Source: Phaeobacter sp. 11ANDIMAR09 (lineage in GTDB: Bacteria > Pseudomonadota > Alphaproteobacteria > Rhodobacterales > Rhodobacteraceae). From it: a stretch of DNA of 64,000 bases. The stretch's first letter is position 1. Each line of letters starts with the position of its first letter. Location: the NCBI RefSeq assembly GCF_001294455.1, contig NZ_LIKT01000015.1, forward strand, positions 41,630 through 105,629. Direction: 5' to 3'. The notes beneath the pieces were generated by a model, which was given only the letters and a program-made list of their open reading frames with translations, did no database searches and was not told the origin of the DNA. Shown one piece after another: positions 53,059-61,498 of the stretch. Both the position numbers and the translations under genes were made by a program.

Positions 53059-53505
53059 CTTCCGCGATTCTCACCCCCATTGTCGGTGACATGTGTGTAT
53101 TCGGTAGCTCCATAGTTAGGCCGTTCGGCTTAACAATTGATTGCCACGAACCATGGGAAAAGCGGTTTTGTACTTTTGCAAAGACGGGAAATCTGCGCAT
53201 TTTCCTAAAGTTTTCAGCTTACCTGGCAAGCTAGCTTTAAAAATCAGGAACCTGTCAAAAAGCGCTGATGCACAGGAGCGGTCAAGGAGACCGTATATAT
53301 AGGCCGCATTTTGCTGTCACGAAAATGACCTGTCTGTTGGGAAGTGCTCTCGCGCCCAGCCAAGAAAATTTCCGTGAAAAAGTGACCTTAGATTTTTAAA
53401 ATTGGAAGTATCAAGGGGCTGCGTAAGCGGCAAATTAACCCCTCTTCTGCAATCTGGCCGCCAGTCACGACGCGGTTTGCCGCGAAAATACCGCAGGAGA
53501 AAGAA
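53059..53505. promoter_or_regulatory. Divergent control region between the che operon and mcp
   Basis: 447 non-coding bases between STAS (minus) and mcp (plus). It must hold both promoters. Visible symmetry: a 9-bp near-palindrome GTTAGGCCG-TT-CGGCTTAAC (53115-53134) and a perfect 10-bp palindrome AAGCTAGCTT (53228-53237). A possible ribosome site (CAGGAG) precedes mcp. No confident -35/-10 pair could be assigned by eye. Confidence 0.5.
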
Positions 53506-55878
53506 ATGCAGGGTCTCAAATCTCTCAAGATTGCCTACAAGCTTCCGCTATTTGTGGTGGGGTTTGGTGTGTTGCTGACCGCCATAATTGTCACGATCAG
53601 TACGATCAACTTCCAAAAAAGCGCCTTTCATCAAGCAGAAGACCATTTCGAATCGCTGGTCGCGGGTCGTAAAACTGCCTTTCAGTCGCTTCTGAGAGGG
53701 GTGAATGCTGACTTGTTGACCCTGTCGAGCACCCCATCGACTTCAACAGCAATTCAGCGGTTGTCTGCAGCCTGGAGCAATTTGGGAGCTGACGCCCCCG
53801 AAGTCACGCGCAAGGCCTATATCACGGAAAATCCCTTTCCTGTGGGTGAGAGGCACAATTTGGATCGTGGCAAGCAAACGATTCCCTACAATATTCATCA
53901 CTCTAAGTTCCATCCTGCATTCCGCACACTGCTGACGGCAAAGGGCTATTATGATGCCTTCCTGATCAGCATGCCCGGTGACGTGATTTACAGCGTGTAC
54001 AAAGAAGATGATTTTGGCACCAATCTGATGAATGGCGCCTATAAGGATAGTGATCTGGGGCTGCTTTTTAGAGAAGCGCTGGAAGCCGAAGCCGGCCAAG
54101 TGATCTTTTCTAATGTGACCCCATATGCGCCAAGCGCCAATGTCCCGGCTGCTTTTGCCGCGACCAAGGTGATTGCCCCTTCAGGCCAAACGGTGGGCGT
54201 TCTGGCGTTGCAGATCCCCATGCATATGATCAACACGATTATGAATGACGCCCAGGGGATCGGCGACTCGGTTGAGATTTTCCTGGCCGCATCTGACCTC
54301 ACGGCGCGGTCGAGCTCTCGGTTTGAAGATGGTCATGCCGTTTTGGATCAGCTGCCGCCCAGCGAATATCTGACACAGGCTTTGGAAGGCAATGGCACCT
54401 TCACCACCGAGGCAACCGGCCTGCGCGGGCAGCCTGTCGCTTCCTATGCCGAAGACATTCCACTGACCAATGGCACCTGGGTCATCGCAATCGAGCAGGA
54501 TCTCGAAGAGCTGATGGCACCGGTGTACCGGGACCTAAATGTTCTGCTGATTGCCTCTCTTGTGGGTGCAGCCATCATGTCCGTTTTTGGCTGGCTGTTC
54601 GCCCGCCGAATTACCAATCCCCTGAACCGGATTTGCCGGAACATGGATGCTGTCTCTTCCGGAGACCTGGAAACCGAGGTCCCCGATGCCGAGCGCGGCG
54701 ACGAGATTGGCGAAATCGGCAAGACTCTGGTGTCGATGCAGGAAGACCTGCAACAGGCTCGCATCGCCGAAGAACAGCGTGCAGAGTTGCAGCATGAACA
54801 GCAAATCGTAGTCGAAAACCTGAGTGCCGGTCTGGTGCGCCTGTCTAAGGGGGACTTCTCCCTGCCCATCGACCAAGCCTTCTCGGGGGAGCATGAAAAG
54901 CTGCGTCAAAACTTCAACCAGACCATCGAGACTCTCAGCGCGACAGTGTCGCAAGTGATTGATGCCTCCAGCTCCATTCGCAATGGGGCCACGGAAATCA
55001 GCCGCGCGTCGGATGACCTGTCCACCCGGACCGAAAGCCAGGCCGCAACGCTCGAGGAAACCGCCGCAGCCCTGGACGAGCTGACCGCCAGCGTGAAATC
55101 CGCAGCGGATGGTGCGCGCAGCGTCGAATCGACAATGGGTGAGGCCAAGCAAGAAGCTGAAAACACTGGAGAAGTTGTTCAAAGCGCGGTCTCGGCAATG
55201 ACCGAGATCGAAGAAAGTTCGAACCACATTGGTCAGATCATTTCGGTGATCGATGATATTGCCTTCCAGACCAACCTTCTTGCTCTGAATGCGGGGGTCG
55301 AAGCGGCTCGTGCAGGTGAAGCAGGCAAAGGCTTTGCGGTTGTGGCCTCAGAGGTCCGGGCCCTGGCTCAGCGGTCCTCGGATGCGGCGATGGAGATCAA
55401 GACCCTGATCAGCGACAGTTCCAAACAGGTTGAACGCGGTGTTGATCTGGTTGGCAAAGCAGGCGAGGCCCTCAACAACATCGTCTCGCGGGTTAGCCAT
55501 ATCTCACAACTGGTGTCGGGCATTGCCGAAGGGGCTGTGGAGCAATCCACTGGTCTCAACGAAATCAATACCGGCGTGATGCAACTGGATCAGGTAACCC
55601 AGCAAAACGCGGCGATGGTCGAAGAGGCAACGGCCGCTGGCCATTTGCTCAAGACCGATTCCACGCAGCTGGCGCAACTGGTTTCAGGCTTTAGCATCAA
55701 GGATGGCGCAGGCCTGACGCAGATGTCAACGGATGTTGCGGCGCCCGCCGCAGAGGTCCAACCAGCCTCCGCCCATGGAACTGACGATTGGGATCTCGAC
55801 GAGATCACTCCTGCTCCCTCTGGCGCGACTGGCGCCACGGATGGCAATGCCGCCAAGGATCTGTGGCAGGACTTTTGA
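53506..55878 (+). CDS. Methyl-accepting chemotaxis protein with CheR/CheB-tether-like C-terminus
   Basis: 790 residues. Membrane helix 1 about 13-34, a large periplasmic sensor (about 35-340, dCache-like length), membrane helix 2 about 345-367, one or two HAMP units (to about 480), then the kinase-control hairpin tip around 580-605 (DDIAFQTNLLALNAGVEAAR). The protein ends LWQDF, which fits the xWxxF pentapeptide pattern that tethers CheR/CheB in other receptors. The ligand cannot be read from sequence. Transcribed with cheB and cheD downstream. Confidence 0.93.
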   Translation: MQGLKSLKIAYKLPLFVVGFGVLLTAIIVTISTINFQKSAFHQAEDHFESLVAGRKTAFQSLLRGVNADLLTLSSTPSTSTAIQRLSAAWSNLGADAPEVTRKAYITENPFPVGERHNLDRGKQTIPYNIHHSKFHPAFRTLLTAKGYYDAFLISMPGDVIYSVYKEDDFGTNLMNGAYKDSDLGLLFREALEAEAGQVIFSNVTPYAPSANVPAAFAATKVIAPSGQTVGVLALQIPMHMINTIMNDAQGIGDSVEIFLAASDLTARSSSRFEDGHAVLDQLPPSEYLTQALEGNGTFTTEATGLRGQPVASYAEDIPLTNGTWVIAIEQDLEELMAPVYRDLNVLLIASLVGAAIMSVFGWLFARRITNPLNRICRNMDAVSSGDLETEVPDAERGDEIGEIGKTLVSMQEDLQQARIAEEQRAELQHEQQIVVENLSAGLVRLSKGDFSLPIDQAFSGEHEKLRQNFNQTIETLSATVSQVIDASSSIRNGATEISRASDDLSTRTESQAATLEETAAALDELTASVKSAADGARSVESTMGEAKQEAENTGEVVQSAVSAMTEIEESSNHIGQIISVIDDIAFQTNLLALNAGVEAARAGEAGKGFAVVASEVRALAQRSSDAAMEIKTLISDSSKQVERGVDLVGKAGEALNNIVSRVSHISQLVSGIAEGAVEQSTGLNEINTGVMQLDQVTQQNAAMVEEATAAGHLLKTDSTQLAQLVSGFSIKDGAGLTQMSTDVAAPAAEVQPASAHGTDDWDLDEITPAPSGATGATDGNAAKDLWQDF

Positions 55879-55887
55879 GTAGCCCTT

Positions 55888-55932
55888 CTCGGGGCAGGCA
55901 CTGCCCCGAGGCAACCGTAATCTTCGGTTTTT
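55888..55932 (+). terminator. Composite hairpin after mcp
   Basis: CTCGGGGCAG-gca-CTGCCCCGAG (55888-55910), then AACCG-taatctt-CGGTT with TTT (55913-55931). Likely partial terminator between mcp and cheB. Confidence 0.65.
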
Positions 55933-55958
55933 ACCGATCAACCTGACAGGGTGACACA

Positions 55959-56966
55959 TTGCCGTCTCAGAACATATTGATCATTACAACTGACCGGGCC
56001 TTTGCCCGCTCCATTCAAAGCCACATGGAAGCCAGCTACCCTGGTATGAAAGTGCTTTTGGCCAACAATTTGATGATGGCCTACAATCAGGCAGAGGCAG
56101 CACAACCGGTTTTTGCCTTTGTTGAGGACGGTTTTACCAAACTGCCGGAATTCGAAATGATGCTGGCGCTATTCTCGGCGCTGGACACCCGCTGGGTTGC
56201 CGTCATGGACAGCCTCGGGGCAACACCTGCCCGTAAATCTTCGCCCCTGCTGGACGTCGGCGCCGGGATCTTTGAACTGACCAAGACGGATACACCGCAG
56301 CAATTCTCGCAGTATTTCGATATGATGGTCAAAGCCCCCAGACGCGACCAAACCGGGGCTGGCAGGCGCGGGGCCGCCGCAAGTGGCTCGGCCTCGGACT
56401 TCAAGAAGATCATCCTGATCGGCTCTTCCACCGGCGGGGTAGAGGCCCTTCGCAGTGTGTTGGTCGGCTTCCCTGCCATGTGTCCACCGACCTTGATCGT
56501 GCAGCATACCGGCAAGAACTTTGGCCAGGGACTGGTTTCTCTTTTGGACCGAATCTGTGCGGCCAAAGTTGTGCCGGCCGAGGACAACGTGAAGCTGGAG
56601 CCCGGCCATGTCTATGTCGCTGCGGGACAACGGCGCCATATGGGTATGACACAACGCAAACCCATGCGCTTGCGGTTAAAAGAAGGGCCACCAATTTCCG
56701 GTCATATTCCCTCTGTTGACGCATTGTTCACCTCTGCCGTGCCATATGGAAAAGAGGTAGTTGCAACCATTCTAACCGGTATGGGCCAGGACGGAGCCAA
56801 GGGGCTTTTGGCCCTGCGCAATGCAGGGGCAACAACATTTGCCCAGGATGAAAAATCCTCGGTTGTGTATGGCATGCCGCGTGTTGCCTGGGAAACCGGG
56901 GCTGCAGAAAAACAAGTTTCCCTGGCCCGGATGGCCGGGGCGATACTACAGGCTGCAAAAGTCTGA
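55959..56966 (+). CDS. cheB: Chemoreceptor methylesterase CheB with degenerate receiver
   Basis: 335 residues, TTG start with CAGGGTG upstream; no in-frame ATG fits better. The N-terminal receiver-like domain (about 1-125) keeps the fold (NILIITTDRAFARSIQSHME) but the phosphoacceptor position reads FAFVEDGF, apparently Glu for Asp, and no switch Lys is evident. The C-terminal esterase (about 145-335) has an intact triad: Ser in GSSTGGVEALR, His in LIVQHTGKNF, Asp in GMGQDGAKGL. It may be constitutively active or controlled otherwise. Followed after 21 bases by cheD. Confidence 0.9.
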   Translation: MPSQNILIITTDRAFARSIQSHMEASYPGMKVLLANNLMMAYNQAEAAQPVFAFVEDGFTKLPEFEMMLALFSALDTRWVAVMDSLGATPARKSSPLLDVGAGIFELTKTDTPQQFSQYFDMMVKAPRRDQTGAGRRGAAASGSASDFKKIILIGSSTGGVEALRSVLVGFPAMCPPTLIVQHTGKNFGQGLVSLLDRICAAKVVPAEDNVKLEPGHVYVAAGQRRHMGMTQRKPMRLRLKEGPPISGHIPSVDALFTSAVPYGKEVVATILTGMGQDGAKGLLALRNAGATTFAQDEKSSVVYGMPRVAWETGAAEKQVSLARMAGAILQAAKV

Positions 56967-56987
56967 TTTTTTGATAAGGAGTGTACT

Positions 56988-57545
56988 GTGACAACAGTTT
57001 TTGCCAATACCACATCGGTCACGGTTTTGCAGGGTGAGTACAGGGTTTCGACAGATCCCAAAGTGGTATTTTCCACAGTTCTTGGCTCCTGTATTGCGGC
57101 CTGTATTTATGACGCTGAAAATGGTGTCGGTGGGATGAATCATTTCCTACTGGCCAACGCCAGCGGCGGGGGTGTCAGTGCGCGTTATGGGATCCATGCA
57201 ATGGAGCTTTTGATCAACGGCATTATGAAAAAGGGGGCCCAAAGGCGGAACCTGAAGGCCAAGGTGTTCGGCGGTGCCAAAATGTCCGCAAACCTGTCCG
57301 ATATTGGTGCCTCCAACTCCGCTTTTGTACAGCAGTTTCTCTATGATGAAGGCATTCCCGTGATCTCCTCCAGTGTTGGTGGCACCTCTGCCCGCCGGGT
57401 GCGGTTCCATGCAGTTTCAGGCAGTGCCCAGCAGACCCGGGTGGAAAATGACCGGCGCTTGGGTGAACAGGAAATGGCTGCCGCACGTCCGGCACCAAAG
57501 CCAGCACCCGCCGCAGCCGACCCAGGTGGCCTGACCCTCTTTTGA
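56988..57545 (+). CDS. cheD: Chemoreceptor glutamine deamidase CheD
   Basis: 185 residues, GTG start with AAGGAG nine bases upstream. Catalytic Cys in VLGSCIAACIYD, His in GGMNHFLLANA and Thr/Ser motif VGGTSARRVRFH; KVFGGAKM also matches. A 35-residue Pro/Ala-rich tail ends DPGGLTLF. It deamidates receptor glutamines, working with CheB/CheR. Ends at a strong terminator. Confidence 0.94.
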   Translation: MTTVFANTTSVTVLQGEYRVSTDPKVVFSTVLGSCIAACIYDAENGVGGMNHFLLANASGGGVSARYGIHAMELLINGIMKKGAQRRNLKAKVFGGAKMSANLSDIGASNSAFVQQFLYDEGIPVISSSVGGTSARRVRFHAVSGSAQQTRVENDRRLGEQEMAAARPAPKPAPAAADPGGLTLF

Positions 57546-57557
57546 TTCCTGCCTACA

Positions 57558-57604
57558 GAGCAAAAAACCCACCCCGGTTCCGGTCCGGGGTGGGTTTTTT
57601 GCTC
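57558..57604. terminator. Strong 20-bp-stem terminator after cheD
   Basis: A perfect 20-bp stem (57558-57577 with 57585-57604) encloses the 7-base loop TTCCGGT. The stem ends in an A6/T6 pair, so it can act on either strand. It closes the mcp-cheB-cheD unit and isolates it from modABC. Confidence 0.92.
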
Positions 57605-57660
57605 TGGCTTAGGGCCAATTTCCGCGCGGATTTGAGCCAAGCTCGCCCTATATATTTGAC

Positions 57661-58506
57661 TTGCCTCTCAGGGGGAGCCAAGGCTACCCAAAAGGAACCC
57701 AATCGCAACAGGCCCGGGGAGGCTTTGATATCCTATCCTGCATCCGATGTTTTCTGGCAGCGCTGAGCTTTGCTGGTTGCCTGGCATGGGCTACAGCCGC
57801 CTTGGCGGTGGATGTCACGGTCTTTGCTGCGGCCAGCCTCAAGACCGCCCTGGACGACATTGCCACAAAATTTGAGAGGGACACCGGCCATAGCGTCTCC
57901 CTGTCGCTGGCAGGATCTTCGCTTTTGGCAAGGCAAATCGCATTGGGTGCACCAGCAGATATTTACCTACCTGCCAGTACGGAATGGATGGATTACCTGC
58001 AAGAGCAGGGCCGCTTGGTGCCAGGCAGCCGCCGTGACCTTCTCGGCAACAGGCTTGTGCTTGTGGCCCCCCATCAGAGCGCGCAGCCGATCGACGGCTT
58101 TGACGATCCGGCGCTGTTTGCGCAGTTGGGACAGGGCAAAATGTCCATGGCCCTAGTCGAAGCGGTGCCGGCAGGGATCTACGGCAAGTCCGCGCTCGAG
58201 GCTCTGGGGCTTTGGCAGGATCTGGCGCCGCATGTTGCGCAAACCGATAATGTGCGTGCCGCCTTGGCCTTGGTCGCCTCCGGGGCGGCTCCGCTAGGGG
58301 TGGTCTATGCCAGTGACGCCCAGGCAGATCCGCGTGTGACCGTTCTGGTCGAATTCCCGGTCAAATCTCATACCCCGATCCGCTATCCAATGGCGCAAAT
58401 TCAGGGGGCAGGAGGCGGAGCAGTCGAGGCGTTTTTTGACTATCTGCAAGGCCCAGACGCCCGAGAAACCTTTGTCTCAGCTGGTTTTTCCATGGTTGCG
58501 GAGTAA
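57661..58506 (+). CDS. modA: Molybdate ABC transporter substrate-binding protein ModA
   Basis: Periplasmic molybdate/tungstate-binding protein, mature part about 230 residues. Typical ModA segments: VTVFAAASLKTALDDIA, VSLSLAGSSLLARQIALGAP, ADIYLPASTEWMD, GIYGKSALEALGLW and SGAAPLGVVYASDA. The signal peptide is CFLAALSFAGCLAWATAALA. The start codon is unclear. TTG at 57661 is the only common start in frame before the signal. The best ribosome site (GGGGAGG, 57716-57722) instead sits seven bases before an ATC at 57730, which would give a normal-length signal peptide. Confidence 0.88.
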   Translation: MPLRGSQGYPKGTQSQQARGGFDILSCIRCFLAALSFAGCLAWATAALAVDVTVFAAASLKTALDDIATKFERDTGHSVSLSLAGSSLLARQIALGAPADIYLPASTEWMDYLQEQGRLVPGSRRDLLGNRLVLVAPHQSAQPIDGFDDPALFAQLGQGKMSMALVEAVPAGIYGKSALEALGLWQDLAPHVAQTDNVRAALALVASGAAPLGVVYASDAQADPRVTVLVEFPVKSHTPIRYPMAQIQGAGGGAVEAFFDYLQGPDARETFVSAGFSMVAE

Positions 58507-58512
58507 AGGCGA

Positions 58513-59205
58513 ATGAGCTGGCTTGGACCTGAAGAATGGCAAGCGGTTGCACTCTCGCTAAAGGTGTCGCTTTGGGCCAGTCTTTTGACTTTGCCCTTTG
58601 GAATCTTTACGGCCTATGCTCTGGCGCGCTGGCACTTTCCCGGCAAACAACTGGTCAACGGGCTGGTTCATCTGCCACTGATCCTGCCCCCGGTTGTCAC
58701 CGGCTATCTTTTGCTGCTCACCTTTGGACCGCAGGCTGGTCTAGGCAGCCTGCTGCAGCAATTCGGCATTAGCTTTGCCTTTCGCTGGACCGGCGCAGCC
58801 CTTGCGGCTGCAATCATGGGGTTTCCCCTGATGGTGCGCGCCATTCGTCTGTCCATCGAAGCTGTGGATCCCAAATTGGAAGACGCCGCCGCGACCCTCG
58901 GTGCCAACCGCTTTTGGAGCTTTGTCAGCGTAACTCTGCCCCTGATCCTGCCAGGGATCATTGCTGGGACTATTCTCGCCTTTGCAAAAGCCATGGGGGA
59001 ATTCGGCGCCACCATCACGTTTGTCTCCAACATTCCCGGTCAAACCCAGACTCTGCCCTCCGCAATCTATGCCTTTCTACAGGTGCCTGGCGGCGAAACC
59101 CCGGCGCTTCGACTGGTGGTGGTTTCCGTTGCCGTTGCTATGGGCGCCCTAATCCTCTCAGAACTGTTGGCACGCAGGGCTGCGCGGCGGTTGGGGGGGC
59201 TGTGA
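58513..59205 (+). CDS. modB: Molybdate ABC transporter permease ModB
   Basis: 230 residues with about five or six membrane helices (LSLKVSLWASLLTLPFGIFT, LVHLPLILPPVVTGYLLLL, IIAGTILAFAKAMGEFGATI). The EAA loop contacting ModC is AATLGANRFWSFVSVTLP. It lies six bases after modA and overlaps modC by one base (TGATG). Confidence 0.96.
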   Translation: MSWLGPEEWQAVALSLKVSLWASLLTLPFGIFTAYALARWHFPGKQLVNGLVHLPLILPPVVTGYLLLLTFGPQAGLGSLLQQFGISFAFRWTGAALAAAIMGFPLMVRAIRLSIEAVDPKLEDAAATLGANRFWSFVSVTLPLILPGIIAGTILAFAKAMGEFGATITFVSNIPGQTQTLPSAIYAFLQVPGGETPALRLVVVSVAVAMGALILSELLARRAARRLGGL

Positions 59206-60302
59206 TGCTCAAGGTTGCTTTGCGTCAACCTCTGGCCGACTTCACGCTGGATCTGTCCTTTGAAGCCCCGGCAGGGGTGACGGTCCTGTTTGGCGGCTCA
59301 GGCGCGGGCAAAACCACCGTGATCAATGCTGTCGCCGGGTTAATGCGTCCCGAAACCGGTCGTGTGGCGCTGCAGGACCGGCTGCTGTTTGATGTGAAAC
59401 AGGGTGTCTGGCTGCCGCCCCACCGCCGCCGGCTGGGCTATATTTTCCAGGAAGCGCGCTTGTTTCCTCATATGACGGTGCGCCAAAACCTGTTGTTTGG
59501 CCGCTGGTTTGCCCCGCGTGGCGCAGCGCGTGAGGATTTGGATCGGATCATTTCCATGCTTGGCATCGGGTCCTTGTTGCAGCGCCATCCCGCGGCGCTG
59601 TCGGGAGGCGAAAAACAGCGGGTTGCCATCGGTCGAGCGCTTTTATCCAGCCCCGATCTGATCCTGGCGGATGAGCCGCTTGCCGCTTTGGATGAGGCGC
59701 GCAAAGAAGAGATCCTGCCGTATTTTGAGCGCCTGCGAGACGAACTAAAGATCCCGATGCTTTACGTCAGTCACTCGGCGGCCGAAGTCGCAAGGCTGGC
59801 CACATCGGTAGTGGTGCTAAAAGACGGCAAGGTGCAAAGACAGGGGAGCGCCACCGAGGTTCTCGGCGATGACCGGGTCATGCCGACGGGGGTTCGCGCC
59901 GCGGGCGCATTGTTGGAGGCCCGTGTGCTGCGCCACCATTTGGATGGGCTTAGCGAATTGGACGCCGGGGGTCTCTCCCTGTTCCTGCCAAGGGTCCAAC
60001 AAGATCCCGGCAGCCTGCTCAGAGTCCGTATCCTTGCACAGGATGTGATCCTGTCCCGGCAAAAGCCCGAGGGGTTGTCGGCCCTGAACATCCTGCCCGC
60101 CGAGGTCGAACAGATCCGCAGCGGCACCGGACCTGGCGCAATGGTGTCGCTAAAAACGGAGGCCGGCCGGGTGCTTGCCCGGATCACCCGTCGTTCAGCC
60201 CAGGCGCTGGATCTTGCCCCAGGCGCTGCCTGTTACGCTGTGGTCAAATCCGTAGCCATTGCCCGCAGCGATGTCAGCGGCACCCCCCAAACAGAGGCCT
60301 AG
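59205..60302 (+). CDS. modC: Molybdate ABC transporter ATPase ModC
   Basis: 365 residues from the ATG at 59205. Walker A GGSGAGKTT, Q-loop FQEARLFPHM, signature LSGGEKQRVAIGRAL, Walker B LILADEPLAALD and H-loop YVSHSAAEV. The C-terminal MOP/TOBE domain (about 290-355, LSALNILPAEVEQIRS) binds molybdate and gives the family's usual length. The absence of modE nearby means any ModE control lies elsewhere. Confidence 0.96.
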   Translation: MLKVALRQPLADFTLDLSFEAPAGVTVLFGGSGAGKTTVINAVAGLMRPETGRVALQDRLLFDVKQGVWLPPHRRRLGYIFQEARLFPHMTVRQNLLFGRWFAPRGAAREDLDRIISMLGIGSLLQRHPAALSGGEKQRVAIGRALLSSPDLILADEPLAALDEARKEEILPYFERLRDELKIPMLYVSHSAAEVARLATSVVVLKDGKVQRQGSATEVLGDDRVMPTGVRAAGALLEARVLRHHLDGLSELDAGGLSLFLPRVQQDPGSLLRVRILAQDVILSRQKPEGLSALNILPAEVEQIRSGTGPGAMVSLKTEAGRVLARITRRSAQALDLAPGAACYAVVKSVAIARSDVSGTPQTEA

Positions 60303-60391
60303 CGCATCTGGGACACGGACCCATCTTAGACCCAAAGGCTTGATTGGCGGCTCATCTATCTGAGATACGAGAGCAGGTTTGTTATCAATTC

Positions 60392-60420
60392 GAGCCCCCA
60401 ACAGAAGCAAGCGGGGGCTC
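60392..60420. terminator. Hairpin between convergent modC and LysM gene
   Basis: GAGCCCCC, 13-base loop, GGGGGCTC. It lies in the 165-base gap between convergent genes with only AAAA on the + side and no T-run, so termination is probable but weak. Confidence 0.5.
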
Positions 60421-60467
60421 AAAATGCGGTCTAGTGTCTTCCCGTGGCACCTGTGTGCCACTCGCTG

Positions 60468-61487
60468 CTATTGCAGCTGCGCCCAGAACAGCTCCAGGTG
60501 GCGGGCAACGATTTCTTCAAACCGCCCCTCCTTCTTGAGCGCCTTCAGCCCTGCATTGATGCGATAGAGATGCGAGGTGCCGCGCCAGTGACGCTTGGAA
60601 ATCACCACATGGAGCCCCTCTTCGGACAGCGGGCGTTCTACAGGCAGGATGGCGTCGCGCAGACCTTCTGCAATCAAGGTGTTGGCGCCCAGGAACAGAT
60701 TTACTGAGGCCGCATCTACCCGCCCTTCGTTCACCAGATGAAAACAGGCTGCAGGGGTTTCGGCCTGAACCAATGTGATCTTGTCTTCGCTGAGCCAACG
60801 ACGGCCGGGACGATCCAGGTCATGGGTGAAATAGCCCTTGGGGCGACACAGAGTCTTGCCTTCCAGATCGCTGTCCTGCGTAAAGACGAAACCCGCATCG
60901 GCGCGGGCAAACAGCATGATCGGGATGGTGATCAACGGTTCGGAGAAATGAAAATTCACACAGCGGTCGTCCTGAGGTGTGGTGTCGCAATCCGGTTTGA
61001 ACCAGGGAAAGCCCATATCGAACTCTTTGTCATTGAGCTTTGGAAACAAATGCTTGGACCAGTCGTTCTCCCAGGTGATGGAGTATGACACTGGCGAGGG
61101 CGTCAGCTCCATCGCGGCATTGACCAGCTCAGTAATCAAGCCCTGGCCCGGCAGGTTCTGATCCGTAAAAGGAGCAAAACCGCCACCGGTCAGCAGCTTC
61201 ATTTCAGCATCATCGCGGCGCAGAGGTGTTGCATCGGGGGCCGAAACTCCCTTGGCGCAGGGAATGTGCAGCACCTTGCCTGGTTCAGCGACCGGCCCTG
61301 TCAGACGGCTTTGGTTGCCGTAGTAGATCAGGGTCCACCGGCCTCGATCACCATAGTGATGCTCGGCAATAGAGAACAGGGTATCACCGGGCTGCACCCG
61401 GTAGTCTACGTCGCAGATGGCCCAGGCCGCTGCCGGGCTCATCACGCTCAGAACCAGGGTCAGATAGATTGATAGCTTCTTCAGCAT
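60468..61487 (-). CDS. LysM + periplasmic substrate-binding-domain protein (copy 2)
   Basis: 339 residues. Signal peptide about 1-23 (LTLVLSVMSPAAAWA). One LysM domain (about 28-75, YRVQPGDTLFSIAEHHYGD) to hold it on peptidoglycan. Then an SBP_bac_3-type domain (about 95-335) with LLTGGGFAPFTDQNLPGQGL, MGFPWFKPDC, GKTLCRPKGYFTHDL and CFHLVNEGRVDAASVNLFLG. Paralogue of the gene just upstream, 11 bases away, so the two form an operon. No permease or ATPase genes adjoin, which suggests a sensor or scavenging role instead of transport. Confidence 0.85.
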   Translation of the reverse strand: MLKKLSIYLTLVLSVMSPAAAWAICDVDYRVQPGDTLFSIAEHHYGDRGRWTLIYYGNQSRLTGPVAEPGKVLHIPCAKGVSAPDATPLRRDDAEMKLLTGGGFAPFTDQNLPGQGLITELVNAAMELTPSPVSYSITWENDWSKHLFPKLNDKEFDMGFPWFKPDCDTTPQDDRCVNFHFSEPLITIPIMLFARADAGFVFTQDSDLEGKTLCRPKGYFTHDLDRPGRRWLSEDKITLVQAETPAACFHLVNEGRVDAASVNLFLGANTLIAEGLRDAILPVERPLSEEGLHVVISKRHWRGTSHLYRINAGLKALKKEGRFEEIVARHLELFWAQLQ

Positions 61488-61498
61488 GACATCCCCTC

